Shown here: positions 1 to 9,000 of the stretch, piece after piece
How the letters are laid out: every line of letters begins with the position of its first letter
Position numbering within the stretch: position 1 is the first letter of the stretch
Source: Arenibacter sp041392165
Lineage (GTDB): Bacteria > Bacteroidota > Bacteroidia > Flavobacteriales > Flavobacteriaceae
Direction of reading: 5' to 3'
Length of the DNA stretch: 64,000 nucleotides
NCBI GenBank assembly: GCA_041392165.1
Contig: JAWKMN010000001.1
Span: 310,001-374,000 of the forward strand
The notes under the pieces: model-generated
The model's database searches: none
What the model was told of the DNA's origin: nothing
Seen by the model: the letters and a program-made list of their open reading frames with translations, nothing else
Position numbers and translations under genes: made by a program

Positions 1-673
1 CCTCTTTAAGGGCATAGGTGACAAAAAACTGATGCACCCTAACACGTAGCCTTCCCGGACCACCACTGTAAAAAGTAAAGGAAAACCGCCTTTTATTGTC
101 ATAAAATGTCATGGGTACGACCGGAATTTTATGCGCAATGGCCATTTTAAATGCCCCGTCCTTAAATTCATCCAAAATAATCTGTTCATCGGGCACCCCT
201 CCCTCTGGAAAAATACAGATACTCAAGCCCTGTTGTAATCTTTTTTGTGCCCTTCTATAAACCGCAGTCCTACTTTTGGCACTATCCCTATCCACCAAGA
301 TACAAACCCTTTTATAGAAGAACCCAAACAAGGGTATGGCCCCCAATTCCTTCTTCCCGATAAAAACAAAAGGATTTTTACTTACTTTAAGCATCAACAT
401 GATATCCAACATACTGGTATGATTGGACACCAACATATAGCTTTCCCCTTTTTTAAGTCTTTGTTCCCATTTAATGACCGGAAAACACCCCATTCCATAA
501 AGAATAACGTTGGCCCAGATATTACGGGCCATCCAAAAGAATTGCGGATAGGTCCTCTCGGAAATGGTAAAAAGAACCAAGAAAGGAAACATTACCAAAA
601 TGGGCAAGACCGCTAAAATATAGAACCAAATCCGGTAGAGCGTGTGGCCTATTTTTTTTAGGTATGATAGCAT
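1..673 (-). CDS. plsC: 1-acyl-sn-glycerol-3-phosphate acyltransferase (PlsC family), 3' end outside window
   Basis: Acyltransferase of the PlsC/LPLAT family, expected to convert lysophosphatidate to phosphatidate at the inner membrane. I translated it directly: about 224 codons from ATG at 673 run off the left edge without a stop. Residues ~15-38 form a membrane segment. The family signature H-x4-D is present as NHTSMLD (residues ~84-90), and the glycerol-phosphate-binding block FPEGG lies at ~155-159. The start is the first ATG after stops and sits ~70 bp from the divergent trpS start, so the two genes share an upstream region. The C-terminal part is missing only because the window ends. Family call is firm; exact acyl preference is unknown. 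Confidence 0.85.
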   Translation of the reverse strand, partial: MLSYLKKIGHTLYRIWFYILAVLPILVMFPFLVLFTISERTYPQFFWMARNIWANVILYGMGCFPVIKWEQRLKKGESYMLVSNHTSMLDIMLMLKVSKNPFVFIGKKELGAIPLFGFFYKRVCILVDRDSAKSRTAVYRRAQKRLQQGLSICIFPEGGVPDEQIILDEFKDGAFKMAIAHKIPVVPMTFYDNKRRFSFTFYSGGPGRLRVRVHQFFVTYALKE

Positions 674-716
674 GTCGTCAAAAGTAATAATTTTAGTCCT
701 TCTTTAGAATTTCTTT

Positions 717-724
717 TACCTTTG
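717..724 (+). promoter_or_regulatory. trpS promoter -7 box (TACCTTTG)
   Basis: Matches the Bacteroidota -7 consensus TAnnTTTG and ends 21 nt before the trpS ATG, which predicts a short leader. I do not see a convincing -33 TTG at the usual distance. Confidence 0.55.
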
Positions 725-745
725 TCCTTCTTTGAAAATTAAATA

Positions 746-1714
746 ATGGCAAGAATCTTAACCGGCATACAAAGTACGGGAACCCCACATCTGGGGAACA
801 TTTTGGGAGCGATCATCCCAGCGATAGAAATGGCAAACCATCCAGCAAACGATTCCTTTCTGTTTATTGCGGATATGCACTCACTTACCCAAATAAAGAA
901 TGGGGAGGTCTTGAGGAACAATACTTATGCAGTGGCAGCCACCTGGTTGGCATTTGGCCTGGATATTAACAAAACTGTCTTTTATCGGCAAAGCGATATC
1001 CCCCAGACTGCAGAACTGGCATGGTACCTTAGCTGTTTTTTTCCCTACCAAAGGCTAACCCTTGCACACTCATTTAAGGATAAGGCGGACAGACTGGACG
1101 ATGTAAATGCAGGTTTGTTCTTCTATCCCATGCTAATGGCTGCGGATATACTTCTGTACGATGCTGAAATAGTCCCAGTTGGCAAGGATCAAATGCAGCA
1201 TTTGGAAATGACCCGCGACGTAGCCTCAAGGTTCCATGCCCAATTGGGGGAAACCTTTGTAATGCCCGAAGGAAAGGTACAGGAAGAGACCATGTATATC
1301 CCTGGGACCGATGGTTCCAAAATGAGCAAAAGCAAAGGAAATTTAATAAGCCTATTTCAGACCGATAAACAATTGCGCAAACAGATCATGGGCATACAAA
1401 CGGACAGTACCCCTATGGAAGCCCCAAAAGATCCTGATACGGATAATGTGTTTGCCCTTTATAAAATATTGGCCAATAAAAGTGAAGTTGCCGAAATGCG
1501 GTCCAATTATATAAACGGCAATTATGGCTACGGCCATGCCAAACAGGCACTGTATGAAGTGGTCCTGGAGCGATTTGGAGAGGCCAGGGAAAAATTCGAT
1601 TATTATATGAACAACTTAAATGAACTGGATGAAGCCCTGGCCATCGGCGCCGAAAAAGCCAAGAAAGTGGCCGATGGGGTTTTGGAAAGGGTAAGGATGA
1701 AGGTAGGATACTGA
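746..1714 (+). CDS. trpS: Tryptophan--tRNA ligase
   Basis: Class Ic aminoacyl-tRNA synthetase charging tRNA-Trp with tryptophan using ATP. At 322 residues it is of normal length for bacterial TrpRS. The HIGH-type signature appears as TPHLGN at residues ~13-18 and the KMSKS loop as KMSKSKGN at ~192-199, both needed for adenylate formation. The Rossmann core between them contains the family motif GKDQMQHLEMTRD. The ATG at 746 is preceded by a TAnnTTTG box and no earlier in-frame start is plausible. Stands alone, divergent from plsC. An essential housekeeping gene with no anomaly seen. Confidence 0.97.
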   Translation: MARILTGIQSTGTPHLGNILGAIIPAIEMANHPANDSFLFIADMHSLTQIKNGEVLRNNTYAVAATWLAFGLDINKTVFYRQSDIPQTAELAWYLSCFFPYQRLTLAHSFKDKADRLDDVNAGLFFYPMLMAADILLYDAEIVPVGKDQMQHLEMTRDVASRFHAQLGETFVMPEGKVQEETMYIPGTDGSKMSKSKGNLISLFQTDKQLRKQIMGIQTDSTPMEAPKDPDTDNVFALYKILANKSEVAEMRSNYINGNYGYGHAKQALYEVVLERFGEAREKFDYYMNNLNELDEALAIGAEKAKKVADGVLERVRMKVGY

Positions 1715-1873
1715 TCATATAGAAAATAAACCCATTGGTTGGTTTGCTCCATGCCATAATACCTTCCCACAAAAATATTTGGGTTGAACGGTAGTTTATG
1801 TTCCATGTAATGCCCAACAACTTCATTGTTCATTAAAAAAACACCCTTTTACATACCTATTGGTCTGTTAATT

Positions 1874-2977
1874 TTAAATAGCTTCGAACAATTTACCCGG
1901 AAGTGGCCTCACTACACCTTTCATTTCCATATTCAATAAGGTAGAGGAAACCTTATATATGGGCAGTTTACAGTCCAGGGCAATATGGTCCAACATTTTT
2001 TTGCCCCCCAATTGCAAATAAGTATAAATTTCCTGTTCGGTATCTTCCAGATCTATAAATAATTGCTTTTGAATAATAGCGGGTTCCCTTTCCTCCAATT
2101 CCCAACCCAACATATAGATGAGATCTGCGGCCGACGTAAGCAGTTGTGCCTTCTGTTGTTTAATGAGATTATTACAACCGCTGCTGTACTTGTCCCGGGT
2201 TCTTCCTGGAACGGCAAAAACATCGCGATTATAACTGTTGGCGATATCCGCGGTAACCAGACTACCTCCTTTTTCAGCGGATTCCACTACAATGGTAGCC
2301 TCTCCCATACCTGCTATAATCCTATTTCTCTTTAAGAAATTTTCCCTATCGGGTTGACTCGTACTCCAAAATTCAGTGAAAAATCCACCATTTTTATTTA
2401 CTTCGGGCACATATTTTTCATGAACTTTTGGATAAATCTGATTTAACCCATGGGCCAAACATCCTATGGTCTGTAAGCCATGTTTTATCGCCGCCCTTTG
2501 TACACAGATATCCACCCCATAGGCAAACCCGCTCACAATAACCGGATTAAGGGGTGCCAATTCCTCAATGAGCTGTTCACAGAATGCCGTGCCATAGCCG
2601 GTAATATTTCTGGTACCTACAATACTTATGATCTTTTGTTGGTTCAAATCTATATTCCCCTCACTAAAAAGTAAGATAGGGCCATCTATACAGTGTTTTA
2701 AATAGGCCGGATAGTTGTCCTCCATAAAATAGTGAAGGTTTATTCCCTGACTTAAAATAAATTCGTACTCGTTGCAGGCGGCCTCCAAATGCTCCCTGTC
2801 CATAAGCCCTTTCAGGGTACCCGAACCAATGCCGTCCAATTTTAACAACCGAGTTGTTTTTTCTTCAAAGATGGCCAAAGGACTCCCACAAGCGGATATT
2901 AATTTTTTGGCCGTTATATCACCAATATTAGGCACGTTCTGCAACCTAAGGATAGCAATTATTTCATCTTTAGACAT
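1874..2977 (-). CDS. dprA: DNA-processing protein DprA
   Basis: DprA/Smf loads RecA on incoming single-stranded DNA in natural transformation. The 367 residues show the usual three parts: an N-terminal helix-hairpin-helix/SAM-like region (~1-70), the Rossmann-fold DprA core with the signature runs IVGTRNITGYG, VSGFAYGVD and VVESAEKGGSLVTA (~115-255), and a C-terminal winged-helix DML1-like domain (~300-365). It is convergent with trpS; the 159-bp gap between them shows only a short minus-strand reading frame of uncertain meaning. No other competence gene is adjacent in this window. Family assignment is strong; transformation in this organism is inference. Confidence 0.95.
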   Translation of the reverse strand: MSKDEIIAILRLQNVPNIGDITAKKLISACGSPLAIFEEKTTRLLKLDGIGSGTLKGLMDREHLEAACNEYEFILSQGINLHYFMEDNYPAYLKHCIDGPILLFSEGNIDLNQQKIISIVGTRNITGYGTAFCEQLIEELAPLNPVIVSGFAYGVDICVQRAAIKHGLQTIGCLAHGLNQIYPKVHEKYVPEVNKNGGFFTEFWSTSQPDRENFLKRNRIIAGMGEATIVVESAEKGGSLVTADIANSYNRDVFAVPGRTRDKYSSGCNNLIKQQKAQLLTSAADLIYMLGWELEEREPAIIQKQLFIDLEDTEQEIYTYLQLGGKKMLDHIALDCKLPIYKVSSTLLNMEMKGVVRPLPGKLFEAI

Positions 2978-3081
2978 TTGTGGAACCAGCTTAGTTGTTC
3001 ACAAAATACACAAAATATAATGTTAATAAAAAGTTATGCACAGAGTTTTGAACTTATTAATTTTTTCCAATCTTTGTCCCT

Positions 3082-4029
3082 ATGGGAACCGAACATTACA
3101 TAGCGGAGCTACTTTATAGATACAATTGCGTAATGATACCGGAATTTGGTGCCTTTTTGACCCAGCTTAAATCGGCCGTTATCAATGAGGCGACAAATTC
3201 GTTCCATCCTCCCGCAAAGGTAATTTCCTTTAACGAACAACTAACTTCCAATGACGGTCTATTGGTGTCCTATATGGCCGATGCCGAAAAAATGTCCTAT
3301 GAGGACATGCAGAAGCAAATAGCCGCCATATCCCATAAGTGGAAAAATCACCTAAAAGGAGGAAATAGATTGCATCTTCCCAATATAGGCGAGTTGTGGT
3401 TGAACAAGGAAGGAAAAATCCAGTTTCAGCCTTCGTACCAGACCAATTATCTAACCTCGTCCTTTGGACTATCCACGTTTGTGGCTACTCCGGTCTCTAG
3501 GGAAATTTTAAAGGAAGAAGTGGTAGAGTTGGAAGAGAAAATTCCGTTTATGTTTACCCCAGAGGTCAGGAAGAAAGCTACCCTTAGGCCTTATTTAAAA
3601 TATGCAGCCGTAATACTATTGGCCGTTGCCACTGGTTTTACAGGTTATCGTCTTTACAATGAGAGGATCTATGATCAGGAACTGGTGAGACAGGAAGCGC
3701 AGCAACAAGTTTCCAAAAATATACAGGAAGCCACCTTTTTCAATACCGCTCCCTTGGAATTGCCCGCGGTATCCTTAAATGTCATCACCAATAAAAAAAG
3801 TGGTGTTCACCAAGTTATAGCCGGTGCTTTTAGAATTCAGGAAAATGCTGAAAAGAAAGTCCTTCAACTTAAAGAAAAAGGATACGATGCCTCTTATCTC
3901 GGCGCCAACCAATATGGATTGCATATGGTAGCCTATGGCAGTTTTGACGATGCCAAGGAAGCCTTGGATTATTTAAGGAAAATAAAGCAAACCGAATCGC
4001 CCGAAGCCTGGTTGCGATCCGTAAAATAA
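3082..4029 (+). CDS. HU-CCDC81-type double HU domain / SPOR domain membrane protein
   Basis: A Bacteroidota-specific architecture. The first ~140 residues look like the paired HU-like domains of the HU-CCDC81_bac type (hydrophobic core with runs PEFGAFLTQ and LPNIGELWL). A single membrane segment follows at ~173-192 (AAVILLAVATGFTGY), then a SPOR domain at ~240-310 that would bind denuded peptidoglycan glycan strands at division sites. Topology therefore puts the HU-like part in the cytoplasm and SPOR in the periplasm. The upstream sequence CCAATCTTTG is one base off the -7 consensus. Likely a division-site protein; whether the HU part still binds DNA cannot be told from sequence. Confidence 0.85.
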   Translation: MGTEHYIAELLYRYNCVMIPEFGAFLTQLKSAVINEATNSFHPPAKVISFNEQLTSNDGLLVSYMADAEKMSYEDMQKQIAAISHKWKNHLKGGNRLHLPNIGELWLNKEGKIQFQPSYQTNYLTSSFGLSTFVATPVSREILKEEVVELEEKIPFMFTPEVRKKATLRPYLKYAAVILLAVATGFTGYRLYNERIYDQELVRQEAQQQVSKNIQEATFFNTAPLELPAVSLNVITNKKSGVHQVIAGAFRIQENAEKKVLQLKEKGYDASYLGANQYGLHMVAYGSFDDAKEALDYLRKIKQTESPEAWLRSVK

Positions 4030-4043
4030 TCCCATTCCCCTTT

Positions 4044-4076
4044 TTTGGCTTAATATTGCCAATGTATGTATCTTTG
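4044..4076 (+). promoter_or_regulatory. Promoter of the thioesterase gene (TTTG - 21 nt - TATCTTTG)
   Basis: A -33 TTTG (4044-4047) and a -7 TATCTTTG (4069-4076) are separated by 21 nt, within the usual Bacteroidota spacing. The -7 box ends 14 nt before the ATG at 4091. One of the best-formed promoters in the window. Confidence 0.65.
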
Positions 4077-4090
4077 CCCAAAATAAATGT

Positions 4091-4603
4091 ATGGAGCCAA
4101 AGACGCCCAGTGAATCGCGTACCTTAATGACCGATATGGTCCTGCCAAGTGAAACCAACCCATTGAACAACTTGTTCGGGGGCGAATTGTTGGCTAGAAT
4201 GGACCGTGCTGCCAGTATAGCTGCCAGACGCCACAGCAGGCGCATAACCGTTACTGCTTCCGTAAACCATGTGGCCTTTAACCAAGCGGTTCCGGTAGGA
4301 AGCGTTGTTTCGGTAGAGGCAGCCGTTTCCAGAGCCTTCAAGACCTCCATGGAAGTATTTATAGATGTTTGGATGGAAGATAGGTTTAACGGCGAGAGAT
4401 CCAAGGTAAACGAGGCTATCTACACTTTTGTGGCCGTGGACGACAGTGGAAAACCTACGATGGTCCCCGAATTGAGGCCGGAAACCGATCTGGAGATAAA
4501 ACGATATGAGGCCGCCCTTCGCAGAAAACAACTCAGTTTGGTGCTTGCGGGCAAGATGAGGCCCAAGGATGCCACCGAGCTCAAGGCCCTGTTTACGGAT
4601 TAA
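4091..4603 (+). CDS. Acyl-CoA thioesterase, hotdog fold
   Basis: Hydrolyses acyl-CoA to free fatty acid and CoA in the cytoplasm. The 170-residue protein has one hotdog domain of the YciA/ACOT type: the run PLNNLFGGELLARMDRAA (~24-41) contains the conserved N..G..L..D pattern on the central helix, and VNHVAFNQAVPVG (~58-70) is the second conserved strand. The last ~40 residues are charged and helical. It has its own promoter and is convergent with the aldo/keto reductase; the two ends overlap by 4 bp. Chain-length specificity cannot be inferred. Confidence 0.88.
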   Translation: MEPKTPSESRTLMTDMVLPSETNPLNNLFGGELLARMDRAASIAARRHSRRITVTASVNHVAFNQAVPVGSVVSVEAAVSRAFKTSMEVFIDVWMEDRFNGERSKVNEAIYTFVAVDDSGKPTMVPELRPETDLEIKRYEAALRRKQLSLVLAGKMRPKDATELKALFTD

Positions 4604-5442
4604 AAATCAAAATTATCAGGATCGGGACCAAATCTTTTCCCACGGTCCAATTGCTCCAATTTTTTAACATCCTCTGCAGATAGTTCAAAGTCAAAAATAT
4701 CGGCATTGGCCCTGATCCGTTCCTTTTTAGCAGATTTTGGAATGGTAACAACTCCTTTTTGCAAATCCCAGCGCAATACGATCTGGGCAATGGTCTTATT
4801 GTATTTTGCCGCTAGGTCCTTCATAAAATCCAATTCAAAGATATGTCCCTGCATCAATGGGGACCAAGCTTCATACTGAATGGTATTTTTATTGCAAAAA
4901 TCGATCAACCCCTGTTGCACCAAATACGGATGAAATTCCATTTGGTTCACCATGGGGACAATTTCAGAAAAAGAAAGTAGATCTTCCAGATGGTGTTGCA
5001 TAAAATTACTTACCCCTATAGCCCTTACCCCTTTATGTTGGTACAAATATTCCATGGCACGCCAAGTCTCTTTATACTTCCCCTTTACCGGCCAATGCAC
5101 CAAGTAAAGGTCCAAATACTCCAAATTTAGCCGTTTTAAACTGGATTCGTATGCCTTTATGGTACTTTCATAGCCTTGATCGCTGTTCCAAACCTTGCTC
5201 ACTACAAATATATCCTTACGGTCCACACCGCTATCCTTGATCCCTTGTCCCACACCCTCTTCATTTTTATATATAGAAGCAGTGTCTATATGATGATAAC
5301 CGTCCTGCAGCGCCCATTTTACCGCATTGGCAACCTCCTTTCCATCCTTGGACAAATACACCCCCAAACCAAAATAGGGCATCTCCACACCATTGTGCAG
5401 CTTAAAAGTTCCCTTTACATCCGTTATTTTCTTCAATTTCAA
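4600..5442 (-). CDS. Aldo/keto reductase
   Basis: NADPH-dependent carbonyl reductase with the AKR (beta/alpha)8 barrel, 280 residues, close to the 2,5-diketogluconate reductase-like (AKR5) group. The catalytic tetrad is visible: D53 and Y58 in IDTASIYKN, K83 in VSKVW, H116 in LVHWP. The C-terminal cofactor motif IPKSAKKERIRAN is intact. The start is TTG, six bases after the stop of the EnvC-like gene, so this is the last gene of the minus-strand operon that begins with the flippase at 10457. Substrate unknown. Confidence 0.92.
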   Translation of the reverse strand: MKLKKITDVKGTFKLHNGVEMPYFGLGVYLSKDGKEVANAVKWALQDGYHHIDTASIYKNEEGVGQGIKDSGVDRKDIFVVSKVWNSDQGYESTIKAYESSLKRLNLEYLDLYLVHWPVKGKYKETWRAMEYLYQHKGVRAIGVSNFMQHHLEDLLSFSEIVPMVNQMEFHPYLVQQGLIDFCNKNTIQYEAWSPLMQGHIFELDFMKDLAAKYNKTIAQIVLRWDLQKGVVTIPKSAKKERIRANADIFDFELSAEDVKKLEQLDRGKRFGPDPDNFDF

Positions 5443-5448
5443 ATTATT

Positions 5449-6693
5449 TTATAGTTGATATATCCATTCCTCGGGATTAAGGCGGGTAGTATCCTTGTAG
5501 AGATAAAATTTTAACTGGGTGGTACCACTGGATTTGCTGGTGTAAATATCCCCTAAATCCGACTTAATGTTTACCTTATCCCCTTTCTTTACATAAACCC
5601 TGGAAAGGTTGTAATAGGTACTTATATAGTTACCATGCTTAATCTGTACGCCTTTGTTCCCCCCCGGAACGGACAGAATGGCGATAACTTCACCTTCAAA
5701 AATGGCCCTGGCCTTGGATCCTTCATCCGTGGCGATAATTACCCCATTACTTTCGTGCTTTATACCCGGGTAAACGGCATCATTATAAACCCCAAACCCT
5801 TGTCTTTTGATCCCTTTTTCCACAGGCCAGATCAATTTTCCTTTATTGGCCGAAAAATTATTGGCCACAATGGTGGCTTCTGGCGTTAAAACAAACTTAC
5901 TGCTACTTGCCACAGTTGTGTTGGTAGATCTACTTGCCTCTCTATTGGAGGCGGCAATAGCGCTGCGTATCAATCTTTCTATTTGTTCGTCGATCCTCTT
6001 GGCCTCCTTCTTTTTATTTTCAATGGCCGTTGCATATTTGCTTTCGTTCTTCCTTATACTCTTTAACAATTCCTTTTGGGACTGTACTTCCTTGTACAGC
6101 TGATTTTTGATCCGGGTATTTTCAGCCACCAGTTTGTCCTTCTCCTTACGCTGTTCGGAAAGATCCTTGTTCAATTGGGTAAGCTCGTTCGTTTTGGCAA
6201 CAATTTGCTCCCCCTGTTCCTTTCTGTACTGGGTATATTGCTTCATGTACTGGAACCGTTTAAATGCTTGAAGGAAATTCTCAGAAGAAAAAAGAAACAT
6301 CAACCTACTTTGTCCGGATCTATTCTGATAGGACTTCTGTATCATATTCCCATATTCTTCCTTTAAAAAAGCCAGATCGTTACGTAGTTTCCCAATGTTC
6401 CGTACGTTTGTGTTTATCTGTCTGTTAAGCAGGTTGGACTGTTGATTGGTGACCCGGATCAACTGCTGCCGAACGTTTATTTTTTGATCCATGGCCTCCA
6501 TCTGTTCCAAAACATTTCCCTTTTCCTTCTTTTCGGCGAACAACAACCGGTTAATTTCTGATATTTCCTTTTGGAGTTGCTCCCGCTTGGATTCCAATGC
6601 CTTCTGTTCATTCGTCTGAGCCATGGTTAGATAGCCACATTGAATGAATATAACTAAAAGAAAATAAACTATATAAGAGGAATTACTTCTCAT
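5449..6693 (-). CDS. EnvC-like murein hydrolase activator (degenerate LytM/M23 domain)
   Basis: Predicted periplasmic protein: an N-terminal signal segment (~7-25, ending near MAQ), a long coiled coil (~27-250), a linker, and a C-terminal LytM fold (~285-413). The zinc ligands of active M23 peptidases are absent: the HxxxD site reads KHESNGV and the HxH site reads QLKFYLY. That loss is typical of EnvC-type factors that activate amidases instead of cutting peptidoglycan. It is followed by the aldo/keto reductase (6-bp gap) and preceded by the DUF4292 gene (1 bp). By analogy it would switch on a septal amidase; that partner is not in this window. Confidence 0.88.
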   Translation of the reverse strand: MRSNSSYIVYFLLVIFIQCGYLTMAQTNEQKALESKREQLQKEISEINRLLFAEKKEKGNVLEQMEAMDQKINVRQQLIRVTNQQSNLLNRQINTNVRNIGKLRNDLAFLKEEYGNMIQKSYQNRSGQSRLMFLFSSENFLQAFKRFQYMKQYTQYRKEQGEQIVAKTNELTQLNKDLSEQRKEKDKLVAENTRIKNQLYKEVQSQKELLKSIRKNESKYATAIENKKKEAKRIDEQIERLIRSAIAASNREASRSTNTTVASSSKFVLTPEATIVANNFSANKGKLIWPVEKGIKRQGFGVYNDAVYPGIKHESNGVIIATDEGSKARAIFEGEVIAILSVPGGNKGVQIKHGNYISTYYNLSRVYVKKGDKVNIKSDLGDIYTSKSSGTTQLKFYLYKDTTRLNPEEWIYQL

Positions 6694-6694
6694 A

Positions 6695-7480
6695 TTAATT
6701 TAATACAATTTCTTTAAAACCATTTGGTATATCATAAGGAAAGCTCAACACTCTATTAAATTCCATATTTCGAAACTCTAGGGTAATATTATTGGTATTA
6801 TCCCCATCAACCGCCAAAATAGCTATCTCCCCGGGCAGAGTCCATTTATTCACTTTTTGATAATCCTTATAATTGATCTCCAACAATCGCTTCTCCCATG
6901 GTTGCGACAACTGTTGTATGGTCATTTTATAATTCAGGGGTTCAATTTGAAATAGTATTTTAAATAAATCCACAGGTTTTTTTGGTTTCAATTGATAGTT
7001 GTTATTGGCAATTTCCACAGCATACTTTTCATCCCTCAAATCAAAAAGTGGCTCTCCCAATAGAAGGTTCTGCACTTTATGAAAATTAAGGTCGGTTCCC
7101 AATAATTGGCTTAAATAGGAGAAATTCCCATCAAAATATTCATTGTCCAACTTATTATAAAAAGATACGCGATCCGGAGTAATATAAGCCTTTACAATAC
7201 CCAAGGGGGCACTAAACCAAATGGCCTTATCTTTTTCCATCCTAAAACTTACACTTACGCTTTGTGTACTTTCCCCATCGGAATATTCGATCTTCATTTT
7301 ACCACTTAGCGTCTTAAAATTGGTATGGGAATAATAGTGGTTTCTAATAACCGCCTTGGCGCTCAAATTTTCATCTACCGTAGCACTATTAATTGGGCTT
7401 GTAGACTTGCACGAAAACACCAATACCACAAAAATGACCAATAGCGTCCATTTTTGAAGTCCTTTAATACTGTACACCAT
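6695..7480 (-). CDS. DUF4292 family lipoprotein
   Basis: A 261-residue predicted outer-membrane-facing lipoprotein. The N-terminus has a hydrophobic segment and a lipobox ending in FSC (Cys ~24), followed by a Ser/Thr-rich linker. The body is rich in beta strands and resembles the DUF4292 family, which has a LolB/LolA-like flavour (runs GKMKIEYSDG and VSFYNKLDNEYFDGNF). It lies between the TPR gene and the EnvC-like gene with 1-4 bp gaps, an arrangement I know from other flavobacteria. Function not established; envelope assembly is an inference from fold and neighbours. Confidence 0.82.
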   Translation of the reverse strand: MVYSIKGLQKWTLLVIFVVLVFSCKSTSPINSATVDENLSAKAVIRNHYYSHTNFKTLSGKMKIEYSDGESTQSVSVSFRMEKDKAIWFSAPLGIVKAYITPDRVSFYNKLDNEYFDGNFSYLSQLLGTDLNFHKVQNLLLGEPLFDLRDEKYAVEIANNNYQLKPKKPVDLFKILFQIEPLNYKMTIQQLSQPWEKRLLEINYKDYQKVNKWTLPGEIAILAVDGDNTNNITLEFRNMEFNRVLSFPYDIPNGFKEIVLN

Positions 7481-7484
7481 AAAT

Positions 7485-8417
7485 TTACAACCCGGATTTT
7501 AATTTACTAAGATACATATTTGCTTTGGAAGAATTTCCCAAAGCATTGTTAGCATCCACTAATTCTTTGTACATTTTATTGGCCAGATCAATATCGTCCA
7601 ACAAATAATCCAAGCCCGACTCCAATATATCTATGGCCTCCTTATATTTCTTTACCTTATTTAGACTAAGCCCATAAGCATAATAAAAATAGGGTTGTGC
7701 CGGAAAATTCTCTAAAGCCTCCCCACTAACGGACGCCGCATTTATAAAATCGCCCTTTGCCAAGTATGTGGAAATATGGGATACATAAACATCCATAGGG
7801 CTTTCCTTTTCAACCGCTACTACCATCGTATCCTTCTTAATTTTAGCATTTTCCCTGCTTTTCATGGAGCTGTTTATTCTTGAGGTAAGGTCCTTGGAAA
7901 ATGGCGAAACCTTCATACCATTAAGTATCTTTAAGGCACTTTCATAATTTTCCCGCTTAAAATAGACGGTAGCGAGATTTTCCTGGAGTTTGGCATTATT
8001 ATAAGGAATCCTATCCTTTACCACGTCCAAGTCCAACCCCTGTCGCTGCACAATATCTACCAAGCTATTCAATACCCAAAAATTATCAGGCCTGGCATTC
8101 AGGGCAGCAATACCGTATTGTTGGGCCAAATTTAACTGTTTGGATGCCAAGTAGGCCTTGGCCAGTTCATGGTCCACAACGGAATTGTTCGGGTCCAAGC
8201 GCTTACATTCCAGGAAGAGATTTATTGCCCTATCGAAGTTTTCAATACCCTTTTGCTTTAATGCCTCAAAGAACTTCTCCTGAAACTCATCGGTATATTC
8301 CTCTAAAAATATATCCGCACTCCCTTCTTCCTTAATTTCATTTTCTTGGGCACAACCAGTCCTTGGAATAAAAACTAACCCCAAGACAAAAATAAGTACG
8401 TGTATCCTCCATCCCAT
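7485..8417 (-). CDS. Tetratricopeptide repeat protein with signal peptide
   Basis: About 310 residues from ATG at 8417. I prefer this start to a TTG seven codons upstream because the hydrophobic signal (WRIHVLIFVLGLVFI) then begins at residue 3. Cleavage is likely near CAQE. The rest is helical with recognisable TPR units, for example FLECKRLDPNNSVVDHELAKAY-like and FYYAYGLSLNKVKKYKEAI-like stretches. It is translated in the operon dut - TPR - DUF4292 - EnvC, but the gap from dut to this gene is ~150 bp. Probably a periplasmic scaffold; partner unknown. Confidence 0.83.
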   Translation of the reverse strand: MGWRIHVLIFVLGLVFIPRTGCAQENEIKEEGSADIFLEEYTDEFQEKFFEALKQKGIENFDRAINLFLECKRLDPNNSVVDHELAKAYLASKQLNLAQQYGIAALNARPDNFWVLNSLVDIVQRQGLDLDVVKDRIPYNNAKLQENLATVYFKRENYESALKILNGMKVSPFSKDLTSRINSSMKSRENAKIKKDTMVVAVEKESPMDVYVSHISTYLAKGDFINAASVSGEALENFPAQPYFYYAYGLSLNKVKKYKEAIDILESGLDYLLDDIDLANKMYKELVDANNALGNSSKANMYLSKLKSGL

Positions 8418-8565
8418 ATACAAATTTCCCCTAAACAAACGGCACTAAAGCCATGGTCTAATTAAACCCAACATTGGATAATCCCATAAATACAATAAGT
8501 AGACGATCCTGAACCTACATAAAATTAGTGATAATACCGGAACCCGGCCTGTATATCCCAGGGTT

Positions 8566-9000
8566 TTATTTCACTCCGGTACTGCCAAAGCCTCCCGCTC
8601 CCCTAGTGGTTTCGGAAAGCTCCTCTACCAAGTGCCACTCCGCCCTTTCGTGCTTGGCAATGACCAATTGGGCAATGCGTTCCCCATTTTCTACGGTAAA
8701 GGCCTCAGTGGACAGATTTATTAATATTACCCCTACTTCCCCCCTGTAATCGGCATCAACCGTGCCAGGAGCATTTAAAACGGTAATTCCTTTTTTCGCC
8801 GCCAAGCCACTTCTTGGTCTCACCTGTGCCTCATAACCTATAGGGAGTTCAAGAAAAAGACCCGTCTTTATTATGGTTCTTTCCATAGGCTGCAAGACAA
8901 CGGATGCTGTGAGATTGGCCCTAAGATCCATCCCGGCAGAAGCCAAAGTTTCATAGTCGGGTAAGGGATGAACCGATTTATTGATGATTTTTATTGTCAT
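8566..9000 (-). CDS. dut: dUTP diphosphatase (dUTPase)
   Basis: Hydrolyses dUTP to dUMP and PPi, keeping uracil out of DNA and supplying the dTMP precursor. The 144-residue length is standard for the trimeric enzyme. All signature motifs are present: motif 1 AGMDLRA, motif 2 RPRSGLA, motif 3 NAPGTVDADYRGEV, motif 4 ERIAQLV, and the Gly-rich C-terminal lid RGAGGFGSTG that closes on the nucleotide. Its ATG overlaps the flippase stop by 4 bp (ATGA type), indicating translational coupling. Confidence 0.97.
   Translation of the reverse strand: MTIKIINKSVHPLPDYETLASAGMDLRANLTASVVLQPMERTIIKTGLFLELPIGYEAQVRPRSGLAAKKGITVLNAPGTVDADYRGEVGVILINLSTEAFTVENGERIAQLVIAKHERAEWHLVEELSETTRGAGGFGSTGVK

Noticed and set aside
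245..616. Plus-strand open frame across the plsC region
   Set aside because: It is antisense to a clear PlsC protein with both acyltransferase motifs, and its translation shows no family pattern.
1603..1833. Minus-strand open frame between trpS and dprA starting MNNEVVGHYMEHKL
   Set aside because: Its first 40 residues in the gap look protein-like, but the rest overlaps trpS antisense and I recognise no family. Could be a gene remnant; not supported enough to call.
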